64,000 nt of DNA from Microbacterium sorbitolivorans (GCF_003327285.1 NZ_KZ848474.1:496001-560000), one strand, 5' to 3'; shown: positions 52,203 to 61,668, counted from the stretch's first letter. The notes: generated from the letters alone by a model not told the origin. A program made the numbers and translations.

Positions 52203-53042
52203 ATGCGATTTGCGCGACGTGGCGCAGCGGGCGCGGAAAAGCCTGTTGTCGTCGTCGATAACACCACCTACGACCTCCGCCCGCTGACGGCCGATATCGA
52301 CGGATCCTTCCTCGAGACCGACGTCCGCGCCCGCGTCTCGGAGGCGATCGATTCCGGATCCCTGCCCGTCGTGGATCCGGAGGGCGAGCGCTTCGGCGCC
52401 CCGATCGCGCGCCCCAGCGCGATCTACTGCGTCGGGATGAACTACGCGGCGCACGCCGCGGAATCCGGATCCGCCCCGCCCGAGAACCTCGTCATGTTCA
52501 TGAAGGCGCCCAACACGATCGCCGGCCCGAACGACGAGGTCGCGATCCCGCGGAATAGCTCGAAGACCGACTGGGAGGTCGAGCTCGCGATCGTCATCGG
52601 CAAGCGCGCGAGCTACCTCGATGGCCCCGAGCGTTCGGCCGAGCACATCGCCGGCTTCACGATCGCGAACGACCTCTCGGAGCGCGAGTGGCAGATCGAG
52701 ATCTCGGGCGGCCAGTGGTGCAAGGGGAAGTCGGGCCCGGGCTTCTCGCCCCTCGGGCCATGGCTCGTGACGCCCGACGAGGTTGACGCCGCGAAGCTGC
52801 GGCTGCGCAGCTTCGTCAACGGCGAGCCGAGGCAGGACTCGTCGACGTCGGACCTCATCTTCGACGTGGACTACATCGTGTGGCACCTGTCGCAGTTCCT
52901 CATGCTCGAGCCGGGCGACGTCATCATGACGGGAACGCCCGAGGGCGTCGCGTTGTCGGGCCGCTTCCCGTACCTGAAGGCTGGCGACGTCGTCGAGCTC
53001 GACATCGAGGGCCTCGGCGCCCAGAAACAGGTTTTCGCATGA
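52203..53042 (+). CDS. 2,4-diketo-3-deoxy-L-fuconate hydrolase (FAH family)
   Basis: 279 aa. The ATG at 52203 has a GGAGA ribosome site 4 nt ahead and is preferred to the ATG at 52188. Fumarylacetoacetate-hydrolase domain: YCVGMNYAAHAAES, FMKAPNT, DWEVELAIVIGKR (metal-binding Glu residues), GFTIANDLSEREWQ, GKSGPGFSPLGPW and MTGTPEGVAL. It splits the diketo-acid into pyruvate and L-lactate, the last step of the pathway. ATGA overlap with the SDR gene. Confidence 0.9.
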   Translation: MRFARRGAAGAEKPVVVVDNTTYDLRPLTADIDGSFLETDVRARVSEAIDSGSLPVVDPEGERFGAPIARPSAIYCVGMNYAAHAAESGSAPPENLVMFMKAPNTIAGPNDEVAIPRNSSKTDWEVELAIVIGKRASYLDGPERSAEHIAGFTIANDLSEREWQIEISGGQWCKGKSGPGFSPLGPWLVTPDEVDAAKLRLRSFVNGEPRQDSSTSDLIFDVDYIVWHLSQFLMLEPGDVIMTGTPEGVALSGRFPYLKAGDVVELDIEGLGAQKQVFA

Positions 53043-53788
53043 GCGACGTCTTCGCCGGGCTGAAGGCGGTCGTCACGGGCGGCGCGAGCGGCATCGGCGC
53101 GGCGATCGCCCAACGCCTGCGCGAGGACGGAGCCCGCGTGGCGATCTTCGACCGCGCGATCACGGACAATCTCGTCGACGCCTACCGGGTCGACGTCACC
53201 GACGATGCGAGCGTGCGCGCCGGCGTCGCGGCGGCCGCCGCCGACTTCCGCGGCCTCGACATCGTCGTCAACAACGCCGGCATCGGTGCCCAGGGCACGA
53301 TCGAGGACGGCGACGACGAGGAGTGGCACCGCGTCTTCGACGTGAACGTCGTGGGCGCGGTGCGGGTCTCGCGCGCCGCGTTGCCGTTCCTGCGGGAGTC
53401 GAACGCCGCCGCGATCGTCAACACCTGCTCGGTCGCCGCGACGGCGGGCCTCCCCGCGCGCGCGATCTACGGCGCGACGAAGGGCGCCGTGCTGTCGCTG
53501 ACGCTGCAAATGGCCGCCGATCATCTGCGCGAGGGCATCCGCGTCAACTGCGTGAATCCCGGCACTGCCGACACCCCCTGGGTTGCGCGCCTGCTCGACT
53601 CGGCCGAGGATCCGGCCGCCGAGCGCGCGGCGCTGAACGCGCGCCAGCCTCACGGGCGCCTCGTCACGGCTGAGGAGGTCGCCGACGCGGTCGCCTACCT
53701 CGCGAGCCCCCGCGCCGGATCCACGACCGGAACCTCCCTCGCCGTCGACGGCGGCATGCAGGGCCTGCGCCTCCGCCCGGCGGCATAG
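53039..53788 (+). CDS. 2-keto-3-deoxy-L-fuconate dehydrogenase (SDR)
   Basis: 249 aa. Classical SDR: VVTGGASGIGAAIAQRL, NNAGIG, catalytic Ser in NTCSVAA, YGATKGAVL (Tyr and Lys), VNPGTADTPW and VDGGMQGL. It oxidises the C4 hydroxyl of 2-keto-3-deoxy-L-fuconate with NAD+, giving the substrate of the FAH-type hydrolase encoded just before it. Assignment rests on the neighbourhood, since SDR specificity is not readable from sequence. Confidence 0.88.
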   Translation: MSDVFAGLKAVVTGGASGIGAAIAQRLREDGARVAIFDRAITDNLVDAYRVDVTDDASVRAGVAAAAADFRGLDIVVNNAGIGAQGTIEDGDDEEWHRVFDVNVVGAVRVSRAALPFLRESNAAAIVNTCSVAATAGLPARAIYGATKGAVLSLTLQMAADHLREGIRVNCVNPGTADTPWVARLLDSAEDPAAERAALNARQPHGRLVTAEEVADAVAYLASPRAGSTTGTSLAVDGGMQGLRLRPAA

Positions 53789-53864
53789 CGCCCCGCCGGC
53801 ACCCGCACCGGGCCGATGTGGCCGCGCCGGGTGGCCGCAATTCATCACTTCCCCGCCAACCCTG

Positions 53865-53915
53865 CAATTCTCCGCGCGGTCATCTGCGAATCGCAGATGA
53901 CCGCGCGGAGAATTG
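53865..53915. repeat. 51-bp dispersed palindrome, copy 3 (family B)
   Basis: Perfect 25-bp arms (53865-53889, 53891-53915) around a central A. It lies between the convergent SDR and aldo/keto reductase genes, 17 bp from the reductase stop, with the GCAATTCATCAC leader at 53837-53848. Compared with copy 1 three positions differ in the left arm, and all three are matched by complementary changes in the right arm. Confidence 0.92.
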
Positions 53916-53932
53916 ACGATTTGGGGGCGCTA

Positions 53933-54892
53933 CTACGGCGTCAACCCCTCCGCGGTGAGTTCCGCCCACAGATCCTCCGGGATCGCGAGGTTCATCCACT
54001 CCGCGTTCTGGCGGATCTGCTCGGGGCGGCTGGATCCGGCGACGACCGACCGCACGGGCGCGAAGCGCAGCGTGTACTGCAGTGCCGCGGCGGGCAGGGG
54101 TACGCCGTGTGCGCGGCAGACGTCGGCGATGCGCACAGCCTTGGCGAGGATCCCCGCGGGCGCCTCTCCGTACTCGTAGCGCGGGTTGTCGGCGGGGTTA
54201 TCGCGGGCGAGAAGCCCCGAGTTGAACACCGACGCCGCGACGATGCCGGTCCCGGTCGCCTCGCACGCCGGGATCGTGTCGGTGAGCGCCGGCTGCTCCA
54301 GAAGCGTCAGCCGCCCCGCGACCATCAGCACGTCGAGCTCGCCCGACGCGGCCGCGCGCGCGAGCGTCGCCGCCGACATGGATCCGACGCCCGAGGCGCG
54401 CACGAGGCCCTCGGCCTTCAGGGCGTTGATGCCGTCGGATCCGGAGGCCAGCTCGCGATCCGGATCCTCGGTGCGGTCGGGGTCGTGCAGGTAGAGCAGG
54501 TCGATGCGGTCGATCCCCATGCGCTCGAGCGACTGCTCGAGCGAGCGGCGGATCCCGTCGGCCGAGGCATCCCACTGGCGCCGCACGGTCGCGGGCACGA
54601 AGAAGTCGTGCGCCGTGTCGAGCTCGCCCGCGTATTCCTCGTTCGGCACGAGCAGGCGCCCGGCCTTCGTCGAGACGACGTATTCGTCCCGCGGCTTCGT
54701 CGCGAGGAACGCGCCGAGGCGGCGCTCCGACGTGCCGATGCCGTAGTGCGGGGCGGTATCGAAGTACCGGATCCCGGCGTCCCACGCCGCCTCGAGAACC
54801 TCGTGCGCCTGGTCGTCGGTGATCTCGCGGTGCAGATTGCCGAGGTTCGCGGCGCCGTATCCGAGGGCGGGGAGCGAGAGCGCGTCAGTCAT
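53933..54892 (-). CDS. Aldo/keto reductase, L-fucose (D-threo-aldose) 1-dehydrogenase
   Basis: 319 aa from the ATG at 54890-54892. AKR fold: [33 protein letters not shown] (catalytic Asp and Tyr), STKAGRLL (Lys), LLYLHDPDR, and a C-terminal coenzyme loop [15 protein letters not shown]. Close to the branch that oxidises L-fucose/L-galactose at C1 with NAD(P)+. It starts 8 bp inside the fuconate dehydratase gene, so both are one transcript, and supplies the first step of the pathway. Confidence 0.88.
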   Translation of the reverse strand: MTDALSLPALGYGAANLGNLHREITDDQAHEVLEAAWDAGIRYFDTAPHYGIGTSERRLGAFLATKPRDEYVVSTKAGRLLVPNEEYAGELDTAHDFFVPATVRRQWDASADGIRRSLEQSLERMGIDRIDLLYLHDPDRTEDPDRELASGSDGINALKAEGLVRASGVGSMSAATLARAAASGELDVLMVAGRLTLLEQPALTDTIPACEATGTGIVAASVFNSGLLARDNPADNPRYEYGEAPAGILAKAVRIADVCRAHGVPLPAAALQYTLRFAPVRSVVAGSSRPEQIRQNAEWMNLAIPEDLWAELTAEGLTP

Positions 54893-56165
54893 GGAAGGTG
54901 TACTCCTTGCGGCTGGAGGCGAGCATCTCCATGCCGTTTCCGGGGGTCGTGGGCGCATGGTAGACGCCGTCCGACACGCTCGTGGGGGTCACGAAGTGCT
55001 CGTGCAGGTGGTCGACGTATTCGATGACGCGGCCCTCCGCGGATCCGCTGACCGCGACGAAATCGAACATCGCCAGGTGCTGCACGGCCTCGCAGAGCCC
55101 GACGCCGCCCGCGTGCGGGCAGACGGGCACGCCGAACTTCGCGGCGAGCAGCAGGATCGCGATGTTCTCGTTGACGCCCGCGACCCGCGCGGCGTCGATC
55201 TGCAGCACGCTGAGGGATCCGGCCTGCAGCATCTGCTTGAACATCACGCGGCCGCCCGAGTGTTCGCCGGTCGCGACGGGGATCGGCGCGATGCCGCGGG
55301 CGATCGCCGCGTGGCCGAGCACGTCGTCAGGGCTCGTGGGCTCCTCGATCCAGGCGACGTCGAACTCGGCGAGGCGGCCCATCCAGGCGATCGCCTCGTC
55401 GACGTCCCAGCGCTGGTTGGCGTCGACGGCGATGCGGATCCCGGATCCGACAGCCTCGCGCGCGAGGCGCATGCGGCGCACGTCATCCTCGACGTTGCCG
55501 CCGACCTTGAGCTTGATCATGCCGAAGCCGTCGGCGACCGCCTCGCGGCAGAGCCGCACGAGCTTCTCGTCGGAGTAGCCGAGCCAGCCCGGCGTCGTCG
55601 TGTAGGCGGGGTAGCCGCCCGCGAGCAGGCGCGCCTCGCGCTCGCCGCGTCCGGGCTCGGCGGCCCGCAGGATCCGGAGCGCGTCCTCGCGCGTCAGCGC
55701 GTCGCTGAGGTAGCGGAAGTCGACGAGGTCGACGATCTCCTCCGGCGTCATGCGGGCGAGCAGCTGCCACAGCGGCAGGCCCGCGCGCTTGGCCTTCAGA
55801 TCCCACATCGCGTTGACGACGGCTCCGATCGCCATGTGCATGACTCCCTTCTCGGGCCCGAGCCAGCGCAGCTGCGAATCCCACACCAGTTCGCGCCAGA
55901 AGCCGCCCATGTCGTCGAGGATCCCCTCAACGTCTCGCCCGACGAGGTGCGGTGTGAGCGCGCGGATCGCCGCGGCCTGCACGTCGTTGCCGCGCCCGAT
56001 CGTGAAGACGAAGCCATGCCCCTCGAGGCCGTCGCCGGCGTCGGTTTCGACGCGCAGATACGCGGCGGAATAGTCGGGGTCGGGGTTCATCGCGTCCGAG
56101 CCGTCGAGGTGCTCGGACGTCGGGAAGCGGATGTCGATGGTGTCGGCGTTGACAATGGTGCTCAC
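54885..56165 (-). CDS. fucD: L-fuconate dehydratase (enolase superfamily)
   Basis: 426 aa. The N-terminal [20 protein letters not shown] and FTIGRGND segments are characteristic of FucD, and the C-terminal barrel has the catalytic KLK (IKLKVGGN), the metal ligands in [19 protein letters not shown] and ATGEH, and the His in CPHAGGVGL. It dehydrates L-fuconate to 2-keto-3-deoxy-L-fuconate. Divergent from the amine oxidase gene; a perfect ACATC-C-GATGT palindrome lies 33 bp before its start. Confidence 0.94.
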   Translation of the reverse strand: MSTIVNADTIDIRFPTSEHLDGSDAMNPDPDYSAAYLRVETDAGDGLEGHGFVFTIGRGNDVQAAAIRALTPHLVGRDVEGILDDMGGFWRELVWDSQLRWLGPEKGVMHMAIGAVVNAMWDLKAKRAGLPLWQLLARMTPEEIVDLVDFRYLSDALTREDALRILRAAEPGRGEREARLLAGGYPAYTTTPGWLGYSDEKLVRLCREAVADGFGMIKLKVGGNVEDDVRRMRLAREAVGSGIRIAVDANQRWDVDEAIAWMGRLAEFDVAWIEEPTSPDDVLGHAAIARGIAPIPVATGEHSGGRVMFKQMLQAGSLSVLQIDAARVAGVNENIAILLLAAKFGVPVCPHAGGVGLCEAVQHLAMFDFVAVSGSAEGRVIEYVDHLHEHFVTPTSVSDGVYHAPTTPGNGMEMLASSRKEYTFHD

Positions 56166-56197
56166 GTGGCGCTCCTGGGGTCGATACCCCCAGGGTA

Positions 56198-56274
56198 GAC
56201 ATCCGATGTATGGCGCGTCAATCGACAGAATCCCTCAAACATCGCGGGATAAACACCACGATGGATCGGATGTT
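56198..56274. promoter_or_regulatory. Candidate fuc operators upstream of fucD
   Basis: GACATC-C-GATGTA at 56198-56210 contains a perfect ACATC-C-GATGT palindrome. Further up are single good halves: AACATC at 56238-56243 and GATGTT at 56269-56274. The same pattern occurs before the regulator and the hydrolase genes. Confidence 0.55.
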
Positions 56275-56334
56275 CGGCCGCGCCGCGACATCGTTTCGCG
56301 CGCGCGGGGCGCGGCCCGGGTAGCCTTGCGGGTG

Positions 56335-57777
56335 ATGAGGATTACACGCCGCACGCTGTTCGCGGGTGCCGGGGCCGGCGCCCTCGCCATCCTGCTTGCG
56401 TCGTGCACGCCCGACAAGCACGAGCCGGTTCCCGTCCAGCCGACGAAGACCCCCGAGCCGACGGTCGATCCCACCCCGGTCGGCGAGATTCCCGAGGCCG
56501 CGGCGATGTTCCGCACCGAGTGGGCGGCGGATCCGTACGCCTTCGGCGCCCGCAGCGTTACGCCCGTCGGCGTCACGAGCACCGCGCGCACGGCGCTCGC
56601 GATGCCCCTCATCGACCGCGTGTTCTTCGCCGGCGAGGCGACGAGCACCGACAAGCCCGGCACCGTCGCCGGCGCCGCCGACGAGGGCCGCCGCGTCGGC
56701 GCGCAGGTCGCCGAGATCGCGTTCGAGGGCGACCGCATCGCGGTCGTCGGCGCGGGCATCGCCGGATCCGCCGCCGCGGGCGCGCTCGCGGAGGCCGGTT
56801 ACGCCGTGACGGTGATCGAGGCGCGCGACCGCACGGGCGGCCGCCTCGCGACCGAGGTCGACGGCGACTGGCCCGTGCCGCCGCAGCGTGGCGCGTGGCT
56901 GTTCGCGCCCGACGACCAGGCCGCCGCGAAGCTCGCGCTCGTGGGCGTCGGATCCGTCGACGTCGCCACCCGCGTGGGCATCACCGCCGCAGGCGAGGGC
57001 GAGGCCCCGAGCACGGATCCGATCGCCGACGCGATCGCGAAGGCGCGCGATGCCGACGCCGACGTGACGCTCGCCGAGGCCCTGGGCGACGACGTGTCGG
57101 ACGAGCTGAGCGCGGCCCTCGCGGGGGTCGTCGCCTTTACCGGCATCGACCCCGAGACGGCGTCTGCATGGTACGCGCAGACGGCCCCGGGCGACCAGCT
57201 GACGGCGCTCGTGAGCGACGTCGCCCCGATCATCGACGACGCCCTTGGCGAGGTCGACGTCACGCTCTCGACGGTCGTGTCGAACGTCAGCTACGACGAC
57301 GAGGGCGTGAGCGTGCGATTCGCCTCGGGCGAGTCGATCACGGTCGACCGCGTCATCCTCACGGTGCCGCTCGGCGTGCTGCAGTCCGAGGCGATCGAGT
57401 TCGACCCGCCGCTGCCGTTCGAGCTCCGCGGATCCATCTCGTCGCTCGAGATGGGGCAGATGGAGTCGGTGTGGCTGCGCTACGAGACCCCGTTCTGGGA
57501 CACGACGGCGGGCATCTGGCAGGTGACGGGCGCGATCGGCGACGAGACCGAGACGCCCGAGCCCGTGGATCCGGAATCGGGCGACGAGGCCCCGGCCGGG
57601 CCGCCCGTGATCCGCACGTGGATCAACCTGCTGCCGGTGACCGGCCAGCCGATCCTCGTCGGCCTCGTCGGCGGATCCGATGCCCGCGCGCTCGCGGACC
57701 TCGCGGACGACGAGGTGCACGAGATCGCGCGCACCTCGCTCGCGATCTTCGCCGAGCCGGTGCCGGAAGAAAGCTGA
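56335..57777 (+). CDS. Exported flavin amine oxidase, apparently circularly permuted
   Basis: 480 aa. N-terminus MRITRRTLFAGAGAGA has a twin-arginine motif and a lipobox LASC (Cys24), so a Tat-exported lipoprotein is predicted, followed by a Pro/Thr-rich linker (25-50). Residues ~57-129 (RTEWAADPYAFGARS, DRVFFAGEATS, GTVAGAADEGRR) match what is normally the C-terminal end of flavin monoamine oxidases. Only then comes the FAD-binding motif VVGAGIAGSAAAG (137-149) and VIEARDRTGGRL, normally at the N-terminus. The chain ends where the usual C-terminal piece would begin (RTSLAIFAEP). The substrate is unknown; polyamines or aromatic amines are typical for the family. Confidence 0.85.
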   Translation: MRITRRTLFAGAGAGALAILLASCTPDKHEPVPVQPTKTPEPTVDPTPVGEIPEAAAMFRTEWAADPYAFGARSVTPVGVTSTARTALAMPLIDRVFFAGEATSTDKPGTVAGAADEGRRVGAQVAEIAFEGDRIAVVGAGIAGSAAAGALAEAGYAVTVIEARDRTGGRLATEVDGDWPVPPQRGAWLFAPDDQAAAKLALVGVGSVDVATRVGITAAGEGEAPSTDPIADAIAKARDADADVTLAEALGDDVSDELSAALAGVVAFTGIDPETASAWYAQTAPGDQLTALVSDVAPIIDDALGEVDVTLSTVVSNVSYDDEGVSVRFASGESITVDRVILTVPLGVLQSEAIEFDPPLPFELRGSISSLEMGQMESVWLRYETPFWDTTAGIWQVTGAIGDETETPEPVDPESGDEAPAGPPVIRTWINLLPVTGQPILVGLVGGSDARALADLADDEVHEIARTSLAIFAEPVPEES

Positions 57778-57783
57778 CCCGAG

Positions 57784-58452
57784 CTACATATCCAGCTTGC
57801 GCTGGTTGTGATGGATCGGCTCGCGCGGCCTCACCGTGTGGAAGCGGCTGAGCCCGATGAGCCCGGACGCGACGCCCGCGAAGACCGCGAGCGCGAAGAG
57901 GCACGTGAGGGCGAACTCGGCGAAGCCCGAGACCTGGCGCAGGTCGAGGAAGTAGTACGGGTACCAGCCGATGCGCGAGCCGCGCCACAGCGTGAAGATT
58001 CCCCACACGATGGGGTAGGCGACGACGAGGATCACGAGGCGCCAGCGCGCCGGGTGTCGGCCGGGCCCGATGATCCAGCCGACGATGGCGAGCACGGGAA
58101 GAATAAAGTGCAGGACGACGTCAGACCACGGCACCGTCATGGGCACGCCGCGCAGCCCCGCCTGCCAGACGAGGATCGCGAAGACGAGCCCGGCCGTGAT
58201 CGTCCAGCTGAGCACGGCGGTGCGGATGTCGGTCAGCCACCCCGGATCCTCCTCGCGCCGGAGCGCGACCACGCCGCCGACGATCGCGAGCGCGAGGAAC
58301 GCGATGTTCGACTGAATCGTCAGGTATGCGAAGAAGTTCTGCCCCGCGATGGTCTGCGAGCTGAGGCCCCACAGCTGCCGGTGCACGAGCGATACCGCGC
58401 AGGCGGCCGCCATCACGAGCCTCGTGATGCCGAACCACGTACGCGCCGTCAC
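57784..58452 (-). CDS. Pr6Pr-family membrane protein
   Basis: 222 aa, GTG start at 58450-58452. Six membrane helices; the segments YLTIQSNIAFLAL, DVVLHFILPVLAIVGW and YPYYFLD are typical of the Pr6Pr (PF-type FAR-17a/AIG1-like) family found in actinobacteria. Its biochemical role is not established. It lies 17 bp after purU on the same strand. Confidence 0.8.
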   Translation of the reverse strand: MTARTWFGITRLVMAAACAVSLVHRQLWGLSSQTIAGQNFFAYLTIQSNIAFLALAIVGGVVALRREEDPGWLTDIRTAVLSWTITAGLVFAILVWQAGLRGVPMTVPWSDVVLHFILPVLAIVGWIIGPGRHPARWRLVILVVAYPIVWGIFTLWRGSRIGWYPYYFLDLRQVSGFAEFALTCLFALAVFAGVASGLIGLSRFHTVRPREPIHHNQRKLDM

Positions 58453-58469
58453 ACGACCCCTGGGCGCGC

Positions 58470-59351
58470 CTAGTTGAAGACGATCGTGTGGTTGCCGTGG
58501 CGGATCACGCGGTCTTCCGCGTGCCAGGTCACGGCGCGGCTGAGCACGGCGCGCTCGACGTCGGCGCCGCGGCGCTGGAGCGTCGTGGCGGTGTCGGCAT
58601 GGGTGACGCGCACGACGTCCTGCTCGATGATCGGGCCCTCGTCGAGGTCTTCCGTCACGTAGTGCGCGGTCGCGCCGATGAGCTTCACGCCGCGCTCCTT
58701 CGCCTTGCGGTACGGGGCGGCGCCGATGAAGGCGGGCAGGAACGAGTGGTGGATGTTGATCACGGGCACGCCGAGCTTCTCGAGGAAGTCGCTCGAGATG
58801 ACCTGCATGTAGCGGGCGAGCACGACGAAGTCGACGTTGCCCTTCAGCAGTGCGAGGATCTCGGCCTCGGATTTCGACTTGTCGGGGCCGACCTGCGAGG
58901 GTACGTGAATGAAGGGGATGCCGAACGAGCGCACGTCTTCCGCGACGTCGGTGTGGTTCGAGATCGTCATCGGGATCGAGACAGGCAGTTCGCCGCGGCG
59001 GTGGCGCCACAGCAGGTCGAGCAGGCAGTGGTCGCTCTTCGACGCGAGCACGGCCATGCGCAGGGGCTGCGACATGTCGCGCAGGCGCCACGACAGGCCC
59101 ATGGGCTCGAGCGTGCGAGCGAGGTCGTCCTCGATGTCGGGCAGGGCGCCGGCGAGGTTATCGCGGTGCATCACGATGCGCTGGAAGAAGTCGCCGCCCG
59201 ACTCGTTCGACGAGTACTGGTCGAGCGAGATGATGTTTCCGCCGTTACGGGCGACGAGCGCGGCGACCTGGCCGACGATTCCCGGCTGGTCGGGTCCATG
59301 CACGATGACGCTGGCGTGGTCGACAAGGTGGGGGATCGTGGAAGCGGTCAT
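58470..59351 (-). CDS. purU: Formyltetrahydrofolate deformylase
   Basis: 293 aa. N-terminal ACT domain (VHGPDQPGIVGQVAALVARNGGNI) and a formyltransferase-like catalytic domain (VLASKSDHCLLDLLWRHRRGEL, NIHHSFLPAFIGAAPYRKA, GATAHYVTEDLDEGPIIEQ) with the Asn/His/Asp triad of the family. It hydrolyses 10-formyl-THF to formate and THF, balancing one-carbon pools. ATG with AGGACC upstream and a TAGACT-like -10 further up. Confidence 0.94.
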   Translation of the reverse strand: MTASTIPHLVDHASVIVHGPDQPGIVGQVAALVARNGGNIISLDQYSSNESGGDFFQRIVMHRDNLAGALPDIEDDLARTLEPMGLSWRLRDMSQPLRMAVLASKSDHCLLDLLWRHRRGELPVSIPMTISNHTDVAEDVRSFGIPFIHVPSQVGPDKSKSEAEILALLKGNVDFVVLARYMQVISSDFLEKLGVPVINIHHSFLPAFIGAAPYRKAKERGVKLIGATAHYVTEDLDEGPIIEQDVVRVTHADTATTLQRRGADVERAVLSRAVTWHAEDRVIRHGNHTIVFN

Positions 59352-59447
59352 GGGGGTCCTCTCGTGGGCGCTCCCGACTCAGTCTATTCGGCGCGGAGGG
59401 CTCCCTCGCGAGGCGCGCAAGCGCCCGCGGGGTCTACGCTGGGGTTC

Positions 59448-60128
59448 ATGCGTGAGATCCGCGACCTAGACAGCGTTGAACTGATCCTCGAGGCACAGGG
59501 GGTGCTCGACGCGATCCGCGGATCCCAGCGGGTCGTCGATGCCGGAACCCTGCGCGCGCTGCAGCAATCGGGCAACTACGCCGTCGGCTTCTTCGACGAC
59601 GGCCGCATGGTCGGCGCCTCGGTCGCGTTCTTTGGCGAGCCGGCGAAGCGGTCGATGCACTCGCACATCACGGCGCTGCTGCCCGAGTTCCGCGGGCGCG
59701 GCTGGGGCCGCGAGCTGAAGGAACACCAGCGCCAGTGGGCGCTGTCGCGCGGCGTGGGCAACGTCACGTGGACCTTCGACCCGCTCGTGGCGCGCAACGC
59801 TCACTTCTTCCTCACGGTTCTGGGCGCGCGCGTCACGAACTACGCCGTCAACCAGTACGGCATCTTCGGCGGCGGCGACGCGGGCGACGAGTCCGACCGC
59901 CTCGACGTGAAGTGGGCGCTCGCCGACCTCGCGCCGCAGCCGGCCGACGACGACGTCGTCGAGACCCTGCGGATCCCCACCGACGTCGAGCAGATGCGCA
60001 TCGACGACCCGCGCGAGGCGCACGCGTGGCGCATGAACCTGCGCCGCGAGATCGCCGTTCTGATGAACCGCGGCCTCACGATCTCCGGCTTTGACGCCGA
60101 GCGCGGCTACCTCTTTACCGCCGTTTAA
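59448..60128 (+). CDS. GNAT-superfamily acetyltransferase-like protein (COG3375 type)
   Basis: 226 aa; the ATG at 59448 is 7 nt after TACGCT. GNAT core with the acetyl-CoA loop LPEFRGRGWGRELKEHQRQW, then TWTFDPLVARNAHFFLTVLGA and NQYG, which mark an uncharacterised GNAT subgroup. The substrate is unknown. Its stop codon overlaps that of the convergent exporter gene in the tetramer TTAA. Confidence 0.82.
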   Translation: MREIRDLDSVELILEAQGVLDAIRGSQRVVDAGTLRALQQSGNYAVGFFDDGRMVGASVAFFGEPAKRSMHSHITALLPEFRGRGWGRELKEHQRQWALSRGVGNVTWTFDPLVARNAHFFLTVLGARVTNYAVNQYGIFGGGDAGDESDRLDVKWALADLAPQPADDDVVETLRIPTDVEQMRIDDPREAHAWRMNLRREIAVLMNRGLTISGFDAERGYLFTAV

Positions 60129-61570
60129 CCCTCGCGCGGCGGAATCGAGGCGTGAGCCTCGGGATTCTGCTTCGGGATGAAGAACGTCAGGATCGTGGCG
60201 GCGACGGCCGCGACGATCGCGATCCAGAAACACACCTGGAAGGCGTCGTTCGTCGGCAGCGGGTGCCCGTCGACCTCGGTCGTCATCGCCGCGAGCACGC
60301 CGCCCATGACGGCCGAGGCGCTCGACGTGCCGACGGAGCGGAAGAGCGCGTTGAGGCCGTTCGAGACGCCCGTCTCGTTCGCCGGCACGGCGCGCATGAT
60401 GATCATCGGCATCGCCGCGAACGAGAACGCGATGCCCACGCCGATGATGCAGTTGACGACGACGATGTGCCAGACCTCGGTCTGGAAGATCAGCACGAAC
60501 ACATAGGCGACGACGATCGCCGCCGTGCCGATCGTGAAGAGCGGGCGAGGGCCGAAGATCTTCTCGAGCTGGCCCGACAGCGGCGACAGCACCATCATGA
60601 TGAGTCCGGACGGCATGATCACGAGGGCCGCTTGCATCATCGTGAGGCCGAAGCCGTGGCCCGTCTCGGCCGGCAGCTCGAGCATCTGGGGGAACGAGAC
60701 GTTCGAGCCGAAGAGCGCGAAGCCCATGCCGATTGCGGCGAGGTTCGTGAGCAGCACCGCGGGGCGCGCGGCGACCCGCAGGTCGACGAGCGGATCCGTC
60801 GTCTTCAGCTGGTACCAGCCCCAGAGCGCGAGGGCGACAACGCCGCCGGCGACAGATCCGATCGCGGCGGGGGACCCCCAGCCCCAATCGGCGCCGCGCG
60901 ACACGAAGAGCAGCAGGCCCGTGAGGCCGGCCGCGAGCCCGATGACGCCCATGATGTCGAGCCGCCCGGACGAGAGCAGGGTATCGCCCGGCACCAGCAG
61001 GGCGACGGCGATGAAGCCGAGCACGCCGAGGGCGAGCGCGAGCCAGAACAACATGTGCCAGTCGAAGTTTTCGGCGACGTATGCCGCTACGGGCATACCG
61101 ATCGCGCCGCCGACGCCCATGGTCGCGCTCATGAACGCGACGGCCGTTCCGAGGCGCGCGGGGTTAAGCACGTCGCGCATGATGGCGATGCCGAGCGGGA
61201 TGACGCCCGTCGTGAGACCCTGCAGGCCACGGCCGATGATGAGGCCGACGATCGAGTGCGACAGCGCGGCGACGAGCGAGCCGACCATGAGCGCGACGAG
61301 CAGGGCGAGGATGATGCGCCGCTTGCCGTACATATCCCCGAGGCGGCCCGAGATGGGCGTCGCGACGGCCGCGACAAGCAGCGTGATGGTGACGACCCAG
61401 GTCGTCTCCTCGCGCGGGGCGTCGAGCAGCGCGGGCAACTCTGCCTGTAGCGGAACGACGAGCGTGAACATAAAGGCCGAGCTGAGGCCGGCGAAGGCCA
61501 GGGCGGCGACGATGGCCCATCCTGGTGTGCGACGGGTCAGTCTGTCGCGGGACTCCGGGGATTTACTCAT
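60125..61570 (-). CDS. MFS drug efflux transporter (DHA2, EmrB/QacA-like)
   Basis: 481 aa, 12-14 membrane helices. Family motifs: LGDMYGKRRIIL (motif A), GRGLQGLTTGVIPLG and ATMGVGGAIGMPVAAYV (motif C, antiporter type). ATG at 61568-61570; the longer frame upstream is not supported. It exports drugs or toxic metabolites with proton antiport. The substrate is unknown. Confidence 0.88.
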   Translation of the reverse strand: MSKSPESRDRLTRRTPGWAIVAALAFAGLSSAFMFTLVVPLQAELPALLDAPREETTWVVTITLLVAAVATPISGRLGDMYGKRRIILALLVALMVGSLVAALSHSIVGLIIGRGLQGLTTGVIPLGIAIMRDVLNPARLGTAVAFMSATMGVGGAIGMPVAAYVAENFDWHMLFWLALALGVLGFIAVALLVPGDTLLSSGRLDIMGVIGLAAGLTGLLLFVSRGADWGWGSPAAIGSVAGGVVALALWGWYQLKTTDPLVDLRVAARPAVLLTNLAAIGMGFALFGSNVSFPQMLELPAETGHGFGLTMMQAALVIMPSGLIMMVLSPLSGQLEKIFGPRPLFTIGTAAIVVAYVFVLIFQTEVWHIVVVNCIIGVGIAFSFAAMPMIIMRAVPANETGVSNGLNALFRSVGTSSASAVMGGVLAAMTTEVDGHPLPTNDAFQVCFWIAIVAAVAATILTFFIPKQNPEAHASIPPREG

Positions 61571-61618
61571 GTCCGAGCAGGATATCCGACGGGTGTAGCG
61601 GTTGCGTTTCGTGGCTGT

Positions 61619-61668
61619 GTGACGCCGCGTGACAGAACATGACAGTTCGTGACGGTCTAAGTCGTCAC
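61619..61668. promoter_or_regulatory. Four RTGAC direct repeats with exact 10-bp period
   Basis: RTGAC begins at 61619, 61629, 61639 and 61649, and an inverse GTCAC lies at 61664-61668. The array is 49 bp before the monooxygenase start and 49 bp from the divergent exporter start. One repeat per helical turn suggests binding of several regulator subunits on the same face. Confidence 0.6.
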
